A DNA stretch of 64,000 nucleotides from Pseudaminobacter soli (ex Zhang et al. 2022). GTDB lineage: Bacteria; Pseudomonadota; Alphaproteobacteria; Rhizobiales; Rhizobiaceae. The translations under genes were made by a program, and so were the position numbers. The notes under the pieces are model-generated. The model was not told where the DNA came from. It ran no database searches and worked only from the letters and a program-made list of their open reading frames with translations. Location: the NCBI RefSeq assembly GCF_014595955.1, contig NZ_JABVCF010000002.1, forward strand, positions 186,001 through 250,000. The letters are read 5' to 3'. Numbering within the stretch: position 1 is the first letter of the stretch; every line of letters starts with the position of its first letter. This document shows positions 38,710-47,350 of this stretch, piece after piece.

Positions 38710-39495
38710 ATGAACGCCATCTCTGAAGCACATGGCCCGGGCGATGTCGCCCGGGCGGGCATGCCCGCCGTGCAGATGGAAGGCGTCGACAAATGGTACG
38801 ACAAGTTCCACGCGCTCAAGAACATCGATCTCGAGGTGGCGCGCGGCGAAAAGATCGTCATCTGCGGGCCTTCGGGCTCGGGCAAATCAACCTTGATCCG
38901 CTGCATCAACCAGCTTGAATCGGTCCAGAAGGGGCGGATCTTCGTCGACGGGATCGAACTCACGGCCGGGCCGAAAAACGTCGAGCAGGTGCGGCGCGAT
39001 GTCGGCATGGTGTTTCAGCAGTTCAACCTTTTTCCGCATATGACCGTGTTGGAGAACTGCACGCTGGCTCCCGTGAAGGTACGCGGCGCATCGAAAGCCG
39101 AAGCTGAGACGACGGCGCGCAAATATCTCGAACGCGTGCATATTCCCGAACAGGCCGAGAAATACCCTGCCCAATTGTCCGGTGGGCAGCAGCAGCGCGT
39201 CGCCATTGCCCGGGCGCTGTGCATGAACCCCAAGATCATGCTCTTTGACGAGCCGACCTCGGCGCTCGATCCGGAAATGGTCAAGGAGGTGCTGGACACC
39301 ATGATCGACCTCGCCGAGGAAGGTATGACGATGCTCGTCGTCACCCATGAAATGGGCTTTGCCCGGCAGGTCGCCGACCGCGTGATCTTCATGGACAAAG
39401 GCGAGATCGTGGAGACTGGCAATCCGAAAGAGTTCTTCGCCAATCCCAGGCATGAGCGCACCCGCAACTTTCTCGGACAGATTTCCGGGCACTGA
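38710..39495 (+). CDS. ABC transporter ATP-binding protein (GlnQ/HisP type)
   Basis: A 261-residue ATPase. Walker A is GPSGSGKST (about 57-65), Q-loop [12 protein letters not shown], signature [15 protein letters not shown] (about 156-170) and Walker [16 protein letters not shown]. The first 20 residues before [14 protein letters not shown] are an extra N-terminal tail. It energises the importer formed by the two upstream permeases. ATG 38710 lies 23 bases after the binding-protein stop; the gene is followed after 31 bases by the hydroxyacid dehydrogenase. Confidence 0.92.
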   Translation: MNAISEAHGPGDVARAGMPAVQMEGVDKWYDKFHALKNIDLEVARGEKIVICGPSGSGKSTLIRCINQLESVQKGRIFVDGIELTAGPKNVEQVRRDVGMVFQQFNLFPHMTVLENCTLAPVKVRGASKAEAETTARKYLERVHIPEQAEKYPAQLSGGQQQRVAIARALCMNPKIMLFDEPTSALDPEMVKEVLDTMIDLAEEGMTMLVVTHEMGFARQVADRVIFMDKGEIVETGNPKEFFANPRHERTRNFLGQISGH

Positions 39496-39526
39496 CCGGT
39501 CGTGCCATTTCGAGGAAGTTCATGAG

Positions 39527-40468
39527 TTGAAACAAGCGATCATTTTGGTCGAGCCGATGCTCGACGAGATTGAGGCGCGCCTCGATGAATCCTATGACGT
39601 CCATCGCCTCGGCCTGGAAAGGGACCGGGCGCGCATCGAGGCGAAGCCGCAGGCGATTCGCGCCGTGGTCACGGGCGGCGGCACAGGGCTTTCGCGCGAA
39701 TGGTTCGACAGGCTTGCCGCGCTCGGGCTCGTGGCGATCAACGGTGTGGGGACGGACAAGGTTGATCTGGAGCTTGCGCGGTCACGTGGCATCCATGTGT
39801 CGACAACGCCCGGCGTTCTCGCCGACGATGTTGCCGATATGGGCATGGCGCTGATCCTTGGCGTGCTGCGGCGCGTCACCGAGGGGGACCGCTTCATGCG
39901 CAGAGGCGATTGGGCTTCTGGCGGGAAGCCGGCGCTGGGCGCGAGTTTGAAGGGCAGGCGGCTCGGCATTCTCGGCCTCGGCCAGATCGGCAGAGCGCTG
40001 GGCCGGCGCGCCGAAACGTTCGGAATGCGCATCAGCTATTGGAATCGTTCCGTCTGCGATGGCCAGGAAGCTTGGAAGAAGTTCGGCTCGCCGGTCGAAC
40101 TTGCCGCCGCCTGCGACGTGCTCGCCGTCTGCGTGGCCGCAACGCCGCAGACGGAAAAGATTGTGGGCCGTGACGTGCTGGCGGCGCTTGGACCGAGCGG
40201 CCTCCTCGTCAATGTCGCGCGCGGCAGCGTTGTAGACGAGGATGCGCTGATCGCGGCTTTGAAGGGCGGTGTAATCGCCGGCGCGGGACTCGATGTCTTC
40301 GTCAACGAGCCAAAAATCCGCTCAGAATTCATGGCGCTCGACAACGTGTTGCTGTCCCCGCATCAGGGCAGCGCCACGGTCGAGACGCGCCGCGCCATGG
40401 GTGAGATTGTGCTCGCGAATCTTGCGGCCTATTTCGCCGGTGCGACGCCGCCCACATCTGTGCCGTGA
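39527..40468 (+). CDS. D-isomer-specific 2-hydroxyacid dehydrogenase
   Basis: A 313-residue NAD(P)-dependent dehydrogenase. I place the start at TTG 39527, eight bases after GAGGAAG; an ATG at 39452 inside the ATPase gene is a less likely alternative. The Rossmann motif LGILGLGQIGRALGRRAETFG (shown here as GLGQIGRALG, about 152-161) and catalytic Arg in VNVARGSVVDEDAL (about 227-240) are present. The catalytic His is in LSPHQGSATVETR (about 283). The family reduces glyoxylate, hydroxypyruvate or other 2-oxo acids, or runs in reverse. Being last in a LacI-controlled import operon, it probably processes the imported acid. Confidence 0.87.
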   Translation: MKQAIILVEPMLDEIEARLDESYDVHRLGLERDRARIEAKPQAIRAVVTGGGTGLSREWFDRLAALGLVAINGVGTDKVDLELARSRGIHVSTTPGVLADDVADMGMALILGVLRRVTEGDRFMRRGDWASGGKPALGASLKGRRLGILGLGQIGRALGRRAETFGMRISYWNRSVCDGQEAWKKFGSPVELAAACDVLAVCVAATPQTEKIVGRDVLAALGPSGLLVNVARGSVVDEDALIAALKGGVIAGAGLDVFVNEPKIRSEFMALDNVLLSPHQGSATVETRRAMGEIVLANLAAYFAGATPPTSVP

Positions 40469-40564
40469 CTAGGCGGCGCAATGATCGTCCGCCAAGCCTT
40501 CTTCGAAGGCGAGATCAACAAAGGCTGCTAAGCGGATTTTTGAGACTTCGTCGAGAGACGGCTG

Positions 40565-40744
40565 ATGCCGATGTGGTGCCGTTTCCCCGGCGCGCGCGAC
40601 GAAGCACCCATGCTGATGTCGCCCCTTTCGATCTCACAGTACCTGCCGCCGAACCAGTCTTTGTTCGACATGGTGATTTTTGACGAGGCCTCGCAGATCA
40701 CAGCCTATCGCGAGGGCTCGCCTCCATGTGGCTGTGCAGGATAG
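40565..40744 (+). pseudogene. Fragment of a superfamily I helicase (DUF4011/DUF3320-type)
   Basis: A 59-codon remnant. PMLMSPLSISQYLPPNQ followed by FDMVIFDEASQIT matches the Walker B region of large UvrD/AAA-type helicases, which are normally well over 1000 residues. Nothing of the rest is visible: upstream (40469-40564) has stops, and after SQIT the match fades into a short out-of-family tail ending in a stop nine bases before the nuclease gene. This is a relic of a deleted helicase gene, possibly a defence or repair gene once adjacent to the following nuclease-ATPase pair. Confidence 0.6.
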
Positions 40745-40753
40745 AAGCGCCAA

Positions 40754-41881
40754 ATGACGTTCCGCTTCATCCACTCCACCGACCTGCATCTTGGCAAGCG
40801 GTTCGGGCAGTTCTCCGGCGACTTGCCAGGGCGACTGCGCGAGGCGCGGCATGCGGTGATCGGCAAGCTCGCCGAGCACGCGCGGCAGAACGAGGCTACG
40901 ACGGTACTGCTGGCCGGCGACACGTTCGACAGCGAGACTCCGGCACCGGAGGTGCGGCGCCAGGCGCTCGCCGAGATGCGTTACCACGCGCCGGTCCGCT
41001 GGATCATCCTCCCCGGCAACCATGACTCGCTGCAGGCAGCGCAACTCTGGTCGACCCTTCGAACCGAGGCGCCGGAAAACGTGACGTTGGCGGTCGAGGC
41101 GCAGCCGGTCGACCTCGCGCCTGGCGTGCAACTCTTGCCTGCCCCATGCACCACGCGCCGGCCCGGCCGCGACCTCACCGAATGGATGGACGGCGCGGCA
41201 ACGCCCGAAGGGTCGGTTCGACTCGGTCTCGCCCATGGCGCGGTCCAGAGCTTCTCCGAGGACGGCCACGGGCTCGACGTCATCGCCCCGGACCGGGCGC
41301 GGCGCGCCGGGCTTTCCTACCTCGCGCTTGGCGACTGGCACGGCGGCGTCGAGATCGATCCGCGTACACGATACAGCGGCACGCCCGAGCCCGATCGCTT
41401 CAAGCACGACCGGCCCGGCGAGGCGCTGCTGGTTTCGCTGGAGGGACCGTCGGCGCTTCCGCAGGTGACGGCGCTGCCGACGGGCAGCTTCGCCTGGCGC
41501 ACGTTGGCGCTCGAACTGCTCGACGGCGAGGATGCCGTTGCGCGAATGGAGGCGATGCTGCCCGAGGCACGGCTCAGGCGGCAGTCGCTGGTCAAAGTCA
41601 TCGCCGGCGGGCGGGCGCGGTTAGAAGGCCGCACGGCGCTTGCGGCCGCGATCGAACATGTCCGGCCCGACTTCGCCTTCCTGCACTTCGACGACGAAGG
41701 TCTCGCCACCGAATGCGAGGCGGAAGACCTCGACGCGGTCGACCGCGCCGGCGCGCTGCGCGAGGCGGCCGATGAGTTGCTCGCCGAGGCCCACGACGCC
41801 GGGCGCTCAGCGCAGGAGCGCGAGATCGCGCGATTGGCGCTGGCCCGGCTCTACGCTTATGCGCAGGCGGTTGGCCAATGA
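40754..41881 (+). CDS. YhaO/SbcD-like metallophosphatase DNA nuclease
   Basis: A 375-residue calcineurin-fold phosphoesterase. The metal-binding motifs appear in order: DLHLGKRF (about 10-17), LLAGDTFDSE (about 54-63), ILPGNHDSL (about 87-95), a His in GLAHGAV (about 160), and the GDWHGG segment (about 197-202). SbcD/Mre11 relatives of this kind cut DNA ends together with an SMC-like ATPase. Here the partner is the gene immediately downstream, whose ATG overlaps this stop. The C-terminal region resembles YhaO rather than SbcD. Its role is DNA repair or end processing in the cytoplasm, inferred from family. Confidence 0.82.
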   Translation: MTFRFIHSTDLHLGKRFGQFSGDLPGRLREARHAVIGKLAEHARQNEATTVLLAGDTFDSETPAPEVRRQALAEMRYHAPVRWIILPGNHDSLQAAQLWSTLRTEAPENVTLAVEAQPVDLAPGVQLLPAPCTTRRPGRDLTEWMDGAATPEGSVRLGLAHGAVQSFSEDGHGLDVIAPDRARRAGLSYLALGDWHGGVEIDPRTRYSGTPEPDRFKHDRPGEALLVSLEGPSALPQVTALPTGSFAWRTLALELLDGEDAVARMEAMLPEARLRRQSLVKVIAGGRARLEGRTALAAAIEHVRPDFAFLHFDDEGLATECEAEDLDAVDRAGALREAADELLAEAHDAGRSAQEREIARLALARLYAYAQAVGQ

Positions 41882-44502
41882 AGATTTCCGCGCTGCGCTT
41901 TTTCAATGTGAAGCGCTTCGCCGGTCGCGGCATCGCGATCGAAGGCATCAGCGAAGGCGTAAACGTGCTCTGCGCCGTCAACGAGTTCGGCAAGTCGACC
42001 AGTTTCGAGGCACTACACGCGCTGTTCTTCCAGCCGCATTCGAGCACCGCCGCCGACGTGCGCAGCCTGCGTCCCTATTCGGGCGGAAATCCGCTGGTCG
42101 AGGCCGACATCGCAACGGAGGCCGGCCGCTTCCGCATCACCAAGCAGTTCTTCGGAGGCCGCTCCGCACGGGTCGTCGATCTCGCAAACGAACGGATCGT
42201 CGCTCAGGCGGACGAAGCGGAGAACTTCATCGCCGGATTGGTGCGGGATGGGACGGCCGGGCCGGCCGGCCTGCTCTGGGTGCGCCAGGGCATCACCGGC
42301 ATCGAGAAGCGCAGCCGGTCCGAGGAAGATAGCGAAAAGCAGGTGCGCGCCAGCCTTCTGGAATCCGTGCAGGGCGAAGTCGAGGCCGTCACCGGCGGCC
42401 GTCGCATGGCCGAAATCATGGCTGCGACCGAGGAGGCACTCGGCCGGCTCGTCACCTCGACCGGCCGACCAAAAGCGGGAGAACGCTTCGCCGCGGCGGT
42501 CGACGAACTGAACCGGCTGGACGCTGACGAGCGGCGGCTCGATAGCGAGGTCATGGCGCTGCGCGGAGCGCTGGACAAGCGAGCATCATCTGCCAAGCGG
42601 CTTGCCGAAATCGATCGCGCTGAGGACCGCGACGAGCGGAGAAAAGAGATCGAGGCCGCGCAGGCGGCCTTCGATGCTGCCAAGAGCCAGGCCGAGGCGT
42701 TGCGTGCCGCGGAAGCGGAACTCAGGCTTGCCCGCGAGCAGCGCGACAGCGCCGACCGCGATCTCAAATCGTTTCGGGATGCGCTCCAGAAGGCGGAAGT
42801 CCTCCGGGGCAGACTTGCCGAGGCCGAGCGCCTGAGCGCGCAGGCGCTCGCCCGACGCGACGCAGCAGCGACGGCGGCTGCAAAGGCATTCGCAGACAGC
42901 GAAGCCGCGGAAACGGAGGAACAGGAAGCACGGGCTCTCCTCGCCCGCCTCGACGCTGCACTGAAGGCGCGCGAAGCCGCCGAGCGGCTGGCGGAACTGC
43001 AGCAGAGGCTGGAAGCGGCCGAGGTTGCACGCAAGGAATTGGAGGAAGGACAGGCCTCGCTCGCCCTGCTGAGGCTTCCCGAAGGCGCCGTGGCAGAGCT
43101 GGAAGCGCTCGATGTCGACATCGCCAAGCTGCGGGCAGTCGCGGAAGCCGGCCGGCCTTCCGTCGCCATCGCCTACGAGCCGCAGGCTCCGGCCGTTCGC
43201 CTCGACGGTACCCCGCTGAAGGATGGCGAACCACGCGGCTACGATGGACACGCGCAACTTTCTATCCCAGGCATAGGTATCGTTACGCTGCGATCGAACC
43301 GCTCGGCCGGGAACGACGACCGGCTAAGGCAAGCCGAGGAGCGCCGCCGCATCCAGCTTGCCTCCATGGGTGTCGAGGATCTTGCCGCCGCGCGCAAGCG
43401 CGAGGTGGAGGCGCAGCGCAAGGAAAGCGATCTGCGAGAACTCAAGGCGCGCCTGTCGTTGCTCGCGCCCGACGGGCTGCCGAAGCTGCGGGAGGAAGCG
43501 GCCGCACGGCGCGAGGCAGCCGGAGATGTTCTGGAACTGAAGGAGGATCCGGCGCAGGTCCGTAAAGCGCACGAGCAGACGGAGGCACGGCGCCAGGCGG
43601 CGCGGCAGGCCACGCGCGAAGCCGAGCCGATCCAGGCGGGCGCCGCCGATGCGGTCGTGGCTGCGCAGATCGCACTTGCCAAGCTCGAGGCCGAGCGGAC
43701 GCAGATGGAGGCCGTCCTCGGGCCGGAGAATACGCGGACCGAGCGAGAACGGCAGTTGGCGGACAGGCTGGCGGGGCTGGATACCCGGCTGGCGGAGCAG
43801 CAGGCTGCCGTCGAAGGCTTTCGGGGCGAGGCCGCCGATCTCGCCTCCGCCGAGGCTACGGTGCGGCGCGTCAAATCTGTCGCGGAAGCGGCGGAGAAGG
43901 AGATCGGCAGATTGCGGGAGGAGATCGCTGGATTGACAGCCGAAATTCGCGCCCGCTCAGAGGATGCGGTCGAGGAGAAGTGGCGCGAGACTGTCGACGC
44001 GCTCACAGCGGCGAAGGCGCGGGCGGCGGCTTATGAGAAGGAGGTCGCGGTGCTGCAGCGGCTCCGCACCGCGCTGGAAACGGCACGCAGCCATGCGCGC
44101 GAAATCTATCTCCTGCCCGTGATGACCGAGCTACGGCCGCTGCTCGGGCTCCTCTTCGAGGACGTGTCGATCACCTTCGACGAGAAGACGCTGCTGCCGC
44201 ACAAGATCATGCGAAACGGCCAGGAGGAAGAGGTAGAGCGACTCAGCGGCGGCATGCGCGAGCAGTTGTCCGTCCTGACGCGGCTGGCGTTTGCGCGGCT
44301 GCTGGCAAAGGACGGGAGGCCGGCGCCGGTGATCCTCGATGATGCGCTGGTCTATTCCGACGACGACCGGATCGAGAAGATGTTCGACGCCCTGCATCGT
44401 CAGGCGCGCGAGCAGCAGATAATCGTGTTCTCCTGTCGGCAGCGGGCCTTCCAGAGGCTGGGGGGAAATGTACTTCAACTGGCAGAGTGGGTCCCAGGCT
44501 GA
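41878..44502 (+). CDS. YhaN/Rad50-like AAA ATPase without zinc hook
   Basis: An 874-residue SMC-type ATPase. Walker A NEFGKST is near residues 35-41, and the C-terminal half has the ABC signature LSGGMREQLSVLTRLAFARL (about 791-810) and Walker B APVILDDALVYSDDDR (about 818-833). Between them lie two long Ala/Glu/Arg-rich coiled-coil regions (about 200-400 and 490-740). They are separated by a small globular segment (about 405-475), not by the CxxC zinc hook of Rad50/SbcC. The only cysteines are near the ATPase ends. It is coupled to the nuclease gene by an ATGA overlap. Together they form a YhaO-YhaN-like DNA-end complex. Confidence 0.82.
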   Translation: MKISALRFFNVKRFAGRGIAIEGISEGVNVLCAVNEFGKSTSFEALHALFFQPHSSTAADVRSLRPYSGGNPLVEADIATEAGRFRITKQFFGGRSARVVDLANERIVAQADEAENFIAGLVRDGTAGPAGLLWVRQGITGIEKRSRSEEDSEKQVRASLLESVQGEVEAVTGGRRMAEIMAATEEALGRLVTSTGRPKAGERFAAAVDELNRLDADERRLDSEVMALRGALDKRASSAKRLAEIDRAEDRDERRKEIEAAQAAFDAAKSQAEALRAAEAELRLAREQRDSADRDLKSFRDALQKAEVLRGRLAEAERLSAQALARRDAAATAAAKAFADSEAAETEEQEARALLARLDAALKAREAAERLAELQQRLEAAEVARKELEEGQASLALLRLPEGAVAELEALDVDIAKLRAVAEAGRPSVAIAYEPQAPAVRLDGTPLKDGEPRGYDGHAQLSIPGIGIVTLRSNRSAGNDDRLRQAEERRRIQLASMGVEDLAAARKREVEAQRKESDLRELKARLSLLAPDGLPKLREEAAARREAAGDVLELKEDPAQVRKAHEQTEARRQAARQATREAEPIQAGAADAVVAAQIALAKLEAERTQMEAVLGPENTRTERERQLADRLAGLDTRLAEQQAAVEGFRGEAADLASAEATVRRVKSVAEAAEKEIGRLREEIAGLTAEIRARSEDAVEEKWRETVDALTAAKARAAAYEKEVAVLQRLRTALETARSHAREIYLLPVMTELRPLLGLLFEDVSITFDEKTLLPHKIMRNGQEEEVERLSGGMREQLSVLTRLAFARLLAKDGRPAPVILDDALVYSDDDRIEKMFDALHRQAREQQIIVFSCRQRAFQRLGGNVLQLAEWVPG

Positions 44503-44750
44503 GCCGATTGCCATACTCGCCAACACTTTCAGCATAGGTGAAGATGGCCCCTGGGTCTGATCACGATGATAGTTTGCCCGCGATGTCATCCGGCAGGGCG
44601 AAGCGAAATTCGAAGCGATTGGCGCGGCGCTGAACGTGTTTCATACGGCCCATCAACTGTCGTCCTTGTAGCACGCGAGTGTAGCAAACGCGAACCCGAA
44701 GCCGCAGTTAACTCAAGGCCTTCAGCAGTTCCAAAGAGTTAGGCTGTAAG

Positions 44751-44827
44751 TGGCGCGCCCGAAAGGATTCGAACCTCTGACCCCCAGATTCGTAGTCTGG
44801 TGCTCTATCCAGCTGAGCTACGGGCGC
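44751..44827 (-). tRNA. tRNA-Arg (anticodon ACG)
   Basis: A 77-base tRNA including an encoded CCA. On the minus strand it begins GCGCCCG, pairing with CGGGCGC at the 3' end, with discriminator G. The D arm (TAGCTCAGCTGGATAGAGCA), anticodon stem CCAGA/TCTGG with loop CTACGAA, and T arm GTTCGAATC are all standard. The anticodon is ACG, whose first A is normally edited to inosine, so it reads CGN arginine codons. No integrase or repeated 3' end was seen nearby. Confidence 0.96.
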
Positions 44828-45029
44828 GCAGTGGCCTCAGAGAGGCCTTCGATGCGCCGGTCGGCAAGACCGGCCGCAAGCGAGACAGTTCCCTAACGAG
44901 GGAGTTTGAGAATTGCAAGCGCCGCAATGCAAAGTTTTTGATGACCAACAGGCAGCGAGCGCAACTCACACTTAGCGGGAAAAACGAGAGAACCGGCCCT
45001 CGGGCTCGGCTGGATTCCCGGAACCCTAC

Positions 45030-46520
45030 TCAAGCCCGCCGCTTCAGGCCGCTGCGTGCGTCGTCCAGCCGCACCGGCTGATCGGGAATGGTGATCGCAA
45101 AGACGGTTCGTCCGCCACGGCTCTCGACCAACTCGAGCGAACCACCATGCGCCCGCACGAGTTCGTAGGCGATTGCCAGCCCCAGCCCGGTGCCGCCGAG
45201 ACGTGCCGAGCCGCGGAATGCGGCGAACAGGTTCTCGCGAGCCTTCTTCGGCAATCCGGGTCCGGTATCGGTGACCAGGATGCGGCTGACGCTGCCCTGC
45301 CGCTCGGCGCCGATGCTGAGGCGGTTGACCGCGGCGGGTTCGCTGTCGGCGGTCATCGCCTGCACCGCGTTGCGCGCCAAATTGGAGAGGATGCGGAACA
45401 GTTGCTCAGGGTCGGCGTCGATCTCGAAGGTTGGGTCGACGGCATTGACGAACTCGACCCCAGTCTCCGGTTCGATGCCGAGCAGGCTCTGCACCTCCTC
45501 GACAACTTGCCAAAGCCGCAGCCGACGCCGTGCGGGCGGCGGTTCCTGGGTGCGGCCGTAGGCGAGCACGCCTTCGGAATAGGAGACGGCGCGGTCGAGC
45601 GCACGCACGAGCCGTGGCGCCATCGCCTGCACGGTGGGATCCTTCACTGTCCTCAGCCTGTCCGACACAAGCTGGGCAGAGGCGAGTATGTTGCGCATGT
45701 CGTGGTTGATCTTGGAGACCGCTAGGCCGAGATCGGCGAGGTGCTTCTGTTCGCCGATGGTGCGCTGCAGGCGCGTCTGCATCTCGGCCAACTCGCGCTC
45801 GGCTACGCCGATCTCGTCGCTGCGGTATTCGGGCGTGATCACCTTGCCGGGGTCGTCGGGATGTCCCGAAAAATCCAGCATGGAGCGGGTCATCGCCCGG
45901 ATCGGGCGGATCATGATGCGGTCGATGGTATAGAAGACGAGGGTCGCGGTGATGAGCGAGATCAGCAGCGACAGCAGCGCGACGGTGCCGGAATAGTCCA
46001 GCATCGCCGTTCGCAGCCGTCTGTCCGGAATGATGATCTCGAATTCCTTGGTGCTGTCGCCGACCTGGCCGTAGACGCGCAGCATGCGATCGCCGCCGTG
46101 GATCAGCGTGTCCAGCGCGTCCGCCATCGCGGAGAGACGCCCTGTATTGCGAACGTCGATGTGCTCGTCCACCTGAGGCGGCATCTCGGAAGCGATGAGC
46201 AACCGCGAAACGCCCTCGTCGCGGACGGCTATGGCCTTGGCGCCGATCGCCATCAGCACCTCGTCCTGCACCTGACGCGGCAGCATCGAGGCATCCTCGG
46301 CGACCAGCACGATCGACAGCGTCGCCGCCGTGTCCAGCCGCTCGCGCAGCCAGTTCAGCCGGAAGTTTGCGATCGAGGGGAGGAAGATGAGGATCTCGGC
46401 GAGAAGCACGAAGCACACGGTGAGCACGAGCAGCTTCGCCGACAGGCCGCGGGTGAGCGGGACGGTCCTGGTGGGAAGGGCCGTTGCCTCACCGATCTCA
46501 CTGCCTGCCCGGTCGCTCAT
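45030..46520 (-). CDS. Membrane sensor histidine kinase
   Basis: A 496-residue sensor kinase. ATG 46520 was chosen because AAGGAG lies ten bases upstream and the first membrane helix (LSAKLLVLTVCFVLLAEILI) then starts near residue 25; a 59-codon upstream extension looks non-coding. A periplasmic domain of about 150 residues is followed by a second helix (about 190-212) and a HAMP segment (RIMIRPIRAMTRSMLDF). The phosphoacceptor helix has VSKINHDMRNILASAQL. The ATPase domain shows DTGPGLPKK and GGTGLGLAIAYELV. No response-regulator gene is adjacent, so it is an orphan kinase; the signal is unknown. Confidence 0.88.
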   Translation of the reverse strand: MSDRAGSEIGEATALPTRTVPLTRGLSAKLLVLTVCFVLLAEILIFLPSIANFRLNWLRERLDTAATLSIVLVAEDASMLPRQVQDEVLMAIGAKAIAVRDEGVSRLLIASEMPPQVDEHIDVRNTGRLSAMADALDTLIHGGDRMLRVYGQVGDSTKEFEIIIPDRRLRTAMLDYSGTVALLSLLISLITATLVFYTIDRIMIRPIRAMTRSMLDFSGHPDDPGKVITPEYRSDEIGVAERELAEMQTRLQRTIGEQKHLADLGLAVSKINHDMRNILASAQLVSDRLRTVKDPTVQAMAPRLVRALDRAVSYSEGVLAYGRTQEPPPARRRLRLWQVVEEVQSLLGIEPETGVEFVNAVDPTFEIDADPEQLFRILSNLARNAVQAMTADSEPAAVNRLSIGAERQGSVSRILVTDTGPGLPKKARENLFAAFRGSARLGGTGLGLAIAYELVRAHGGSLELVESRGGRTVFAITIPDQPVRLDDARSGLKRRA

Positions 46521-46824
46521 GCGGCCGTCGCTCCTTGCCTGCACGCGCAGGCGGTCCGACACGCATTCCCGCGTGCACCGCAGCATGATATTCGACCGCA
46601 GCCGGTTTGCCAATTTGGCCGGAAGGACAGTGTCGGCAAGCGGGGCGGACAGAGGATGCATCGTTCCTGCCCGCCGTTGACTCGCGCTTTCCCTCAACCT
46701 ATAAGCCCGCGCACGCTCGGGCCTGTCGTCCGGCGCACGGTTTTGTGCGTCCCGTTTGCCCGGCCAACGCTCCTGTTACTCGTAACAGAATGAAGAAGGG
46801 CCGCACGCCGCGGTATCAAAATAA

Positions 46825-46959
46825 ATGAAGCGCACCTATCAACCCTCCAAGCTCGTCCGCAAGCGCCGCCATGGTTTTCGCGCACGCATGGCCACCAAGG
46901 GTGGCCGCGGTGTCATCGCCGCGCGTCGCAATCGTGGCCGCAAGCGTCTGTCCGCCTAA
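46825..46959 (+). CDS. rpmH: Ribosomal protein L34
   Basis: A 44-residue, strongly basic protein beginning [20 protein letters not shown] and ending [10 protein letters not shown], the complete and highly conserved L34 sequence of the large ribosomal subunit. It heads the rpmH-rnpA-yidC cluster. The start at ATG 46825 is fixed by the conserved N-terminus. The gene is preceded by about 300 bases shared with the divergent histidine kinase gene. Confidence 0.98.
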
Positions 46960-46972
46960 GCGGACGCCCGCC

Positions 46973-47350
46973 TTGCGGGTTGCGGGCGCCTCGCGCAGCA
47001 CAGCGCCCGCTCGACTCCTCAAGCGGGAAGACTATCTTGCCGTCCGGCGCGGTGAAAAGCGCCGCGGGCGGCTTTTCCTCGTTGAGGTGCTCGATCGTGG
47101 CGACCGGGCGCCTCCGCGCGTCGGCTATACGGTGACGCGCAAAGTCGGCAATGCCGTCGTTCGCAATCGTGTGAGGCGGCGCCTTAAAGAAGCGGTGCGC
47201 GTCCATGCCGCTACTGACATGGCGGCAGGCCACGACTATGTCATCGTCGGGCGCGAGGACGTTCTGACCGCCCCTTTCGCACAGCTGGCCGAAGAATTGG
47301 GCCGCCGCATCCGCGTAAAGCGCCGAGATCCAGGTTCCGATGCAAAATAA
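46973..47350 (+). CDS. rnpA: Ribonuclease P protein component
   Basis: The protein subunit of RNase P, which helps the catalytic RNA remove tRNA 5' leaders. The RNR motif [18 protein letters not shown] is clear, as are the N-terminal [19 protein letters not shown] and [12 protein letters not shown]. There is no ATG between rpmH and the conserved region; TTG 46973, 14 bases after rpmH, is the most economical start (125 residues). A longer form overlapping rpmH from a GTG at 46910 or earlier cannot be excluded. The end overlaps yidC by 11 bases. Confidence 0.92.
   Translation: MRVAGASRSTAPARLLKREDYLAVRRGEKRRGRLFLVEVLDRGDRAPPRVGYTVTRKVGNAVVRNRVRRRLKEAVRVHAATDMAAGHDYVIVGREDVLTAPFAQLAEELGRRIRVKRRDPGSDAK

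Noticed and set aside
40754-44502. Anti-phage defence system
   Set aside because: The pair fits the widespread YhaO/YhaN repair family; apart from a helicase relic there is no defence-island context.
44751-44827. Integration site at tRNA-Arg
   Set aside because: No integrase gene and no duplicated tRNA 3' end were seen on either side.
45741-46793. Plus-strand open frame opposite the histidine kinase
   Set aside because: Antisense shadow of a gene with clear kinase motifs; no family features or ribosome site.
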